The translations under genes were made by a program, and so were the position numbers. Source: Trichoplax adhaerens (taxonomy: Eukaryota; Placozoa; Uniplacotomia; Trichoplacea; Trichoplacidae). Taken from it: 64,000 bases of DNA. Positions 63,301-64,000 of the stretch are shown piece by piece. The notes under the pieces were generated by a model, which worked only from the letters and a program-made list of their open reading frames with translations, was not told the origin of the DNA and made no database searches. Position 1 is the stretch's first letter, and every line of letters starts with the position of its first letter. The DNA is taken from contig NW_002060952.1 of the NCBI RefSeq assembly GCF_000150275.1, positions 394,482-458,481 on the forward strand, in the 5' to 3' direction.

Positions 63301-64000
63301 CCGTTGCTTTACGAGGACCAAGACCACATACGAATGAAAGTAATGACGAGTAGCGTTCATTTGTTAAGCATAAGTTCAGATCAATTCCAATATCATTAAT
63401 GCAATTGATAAATTCGATGTATAACGCTTCCATAAGATCAGGTTTAGGAATTTCAGCCTAAAATATAATTTATCTTTTAACTATGACAAGCAGATATATC
63501 TTTATCGTGGCTGTTAATACCTGTAATATGTGGAGCCTAAGGCATAATATTTCTTCATCATCTGATGTTAGCAATTGAGATAACTCCAAAAGAGGTTCTT
63601 GCATATAACGAGCTAAAGAAATAGCGTGACAGAGTAATGGAGGATACTCCGGGAATTCGTTCTTAACAACGAAAAGTAAAGGGTGATCTGTTCAGTGACC
63701 TGTGCATAAGTTTTTTATCATAATCCATCACTTAATTTAATTTCCGAATACCTTAGCGCGTTTAGAAGATTCAAACAGACGTGGGATACAAGGATCTATC
63801 AGTTCAACACTTATAGGTGGCAAATCTTCTTCGGACTGTAATTCATTTACAATTCCTTCTAAGTCTTTCTTAACACCAGTTGCTTGCCTGTAGAGCATTA
63901 ATATTGTTAATTTCGGGATTTGCAATTATAAATATTTTTTACTGTCTGCATTTTTGAAACAGGAAAGAGTACCTGCATGAAGCTGATATTGCTATCGCTA
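60357..64000 (-). CDS. SUPT6H: Transcription elongation factor SPT6, C-terminal 817 residues (runs off the window)
   Basis: Fourteen exons: 64000(partial)-63973, 63887-63752, 63661-63521, 63457-63290, 63193-63075, 62955-62862, 62770-62663, 62565-62269, 62180-62040, 61972-61866, 61754-61669, 61566-61451, 61348-61226, 61148-60357. All phases close. In order: end of the YqgF-like/helical core ([19 protein letters not shown]), helix-hairpin-helix ([28 protein letters not shown]), [14 protein letters not shown], an S1-type region ([34 protein letters not shown]), then the tandem SH2 ([56 protein letters not shown]). The tail is Gln/Asn/Ser-rich and ends in Arg/Asp/Tyr/Ser repeats. SPT6 is a histone chaperone travelling with RNA polymerase II; its tandem SH2 binds the phosphorylated Rpb1 linker. 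The N-terminal half lies beyond 64000. Confidence 0.96.

Overview
This window is genomic DNA from a nuclear, intron-rich animal genome. Genes are split by many short GT-AG introns, the background is strongly AT-rich, one run of 637 N marks an assembly gap, and every recognisable protein is metazoan in type. Gene density (about one gene per 7-8 kb), intron sizes (mostly 70-400 bp) and AT content fit an early-branching animal. A placozoan (Trichoplax/Hoilungia type) is my best guess and a sponge or cnidarian is possible; this is inference. There is no prokaryotic operon, CRISPR array, virus or intact transposon. I read no tRNA or rRNA gene.

Layout. 1-9363: AT-rich DNA without a gene. 9364-12006 (+): two-exon gene for a signal-peptide protein with a long acidic Pro/Glu/Ser repeat stalk and a C-terminal seven-helix membrane domain of PRRT3/PRRT4 type. 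14277-15187 (-): small TPR protein with two C-terminal membrane helices. 15188-25636: about 10 kb without a gene, then the gap. 26274-30414 (+): SEC14-like CRAL-TRIO/GOLD protein whose N-terminus lies in the gap. 33409-40929: three theta-class glutathione S-transferase genes in +,-,+ orientation with the same exon plan. 42955-44084: two families of tandem repeats full of GTAC palindromes. 44118-46472 (+): GOSR1, a Golgi Qb-SNARE. 47989-53419 (-): PES1 (Pescadillo), 17 exons. 54164-59177 (+): RSRC2, sharing a 744 bp divergent promoter region with PES1 and holding two tandem-repeat families in its first intron. 60357-64000 (-): C-terminal 817 residues of SUPT6H (SPT6), running off the right edge.

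The genes are not one pathway. They are housekeeping genes for ribosome biogenesis (PES1), transcription elongation (SUPT6H), RNA processing (RSRC2), Golgi traffic (GOSR1), lipid transfer (SEC14L) and detoxification (GSTT), plus two membrane proteins. Their grouping matters: human SEC14L2-4, PES1 and GSTT lie on 22q11-q12, GOSR1 and SUPT6H on 17q11.2, and RSRC2 on 12q24, so the window looks like a piece of an old animal linkage group.

Exon models were built by hand from splice sites, reading-frame phase and remembered family patterns. In every gene except one PES1 junction the phases close without a frameshift. No database search was run.
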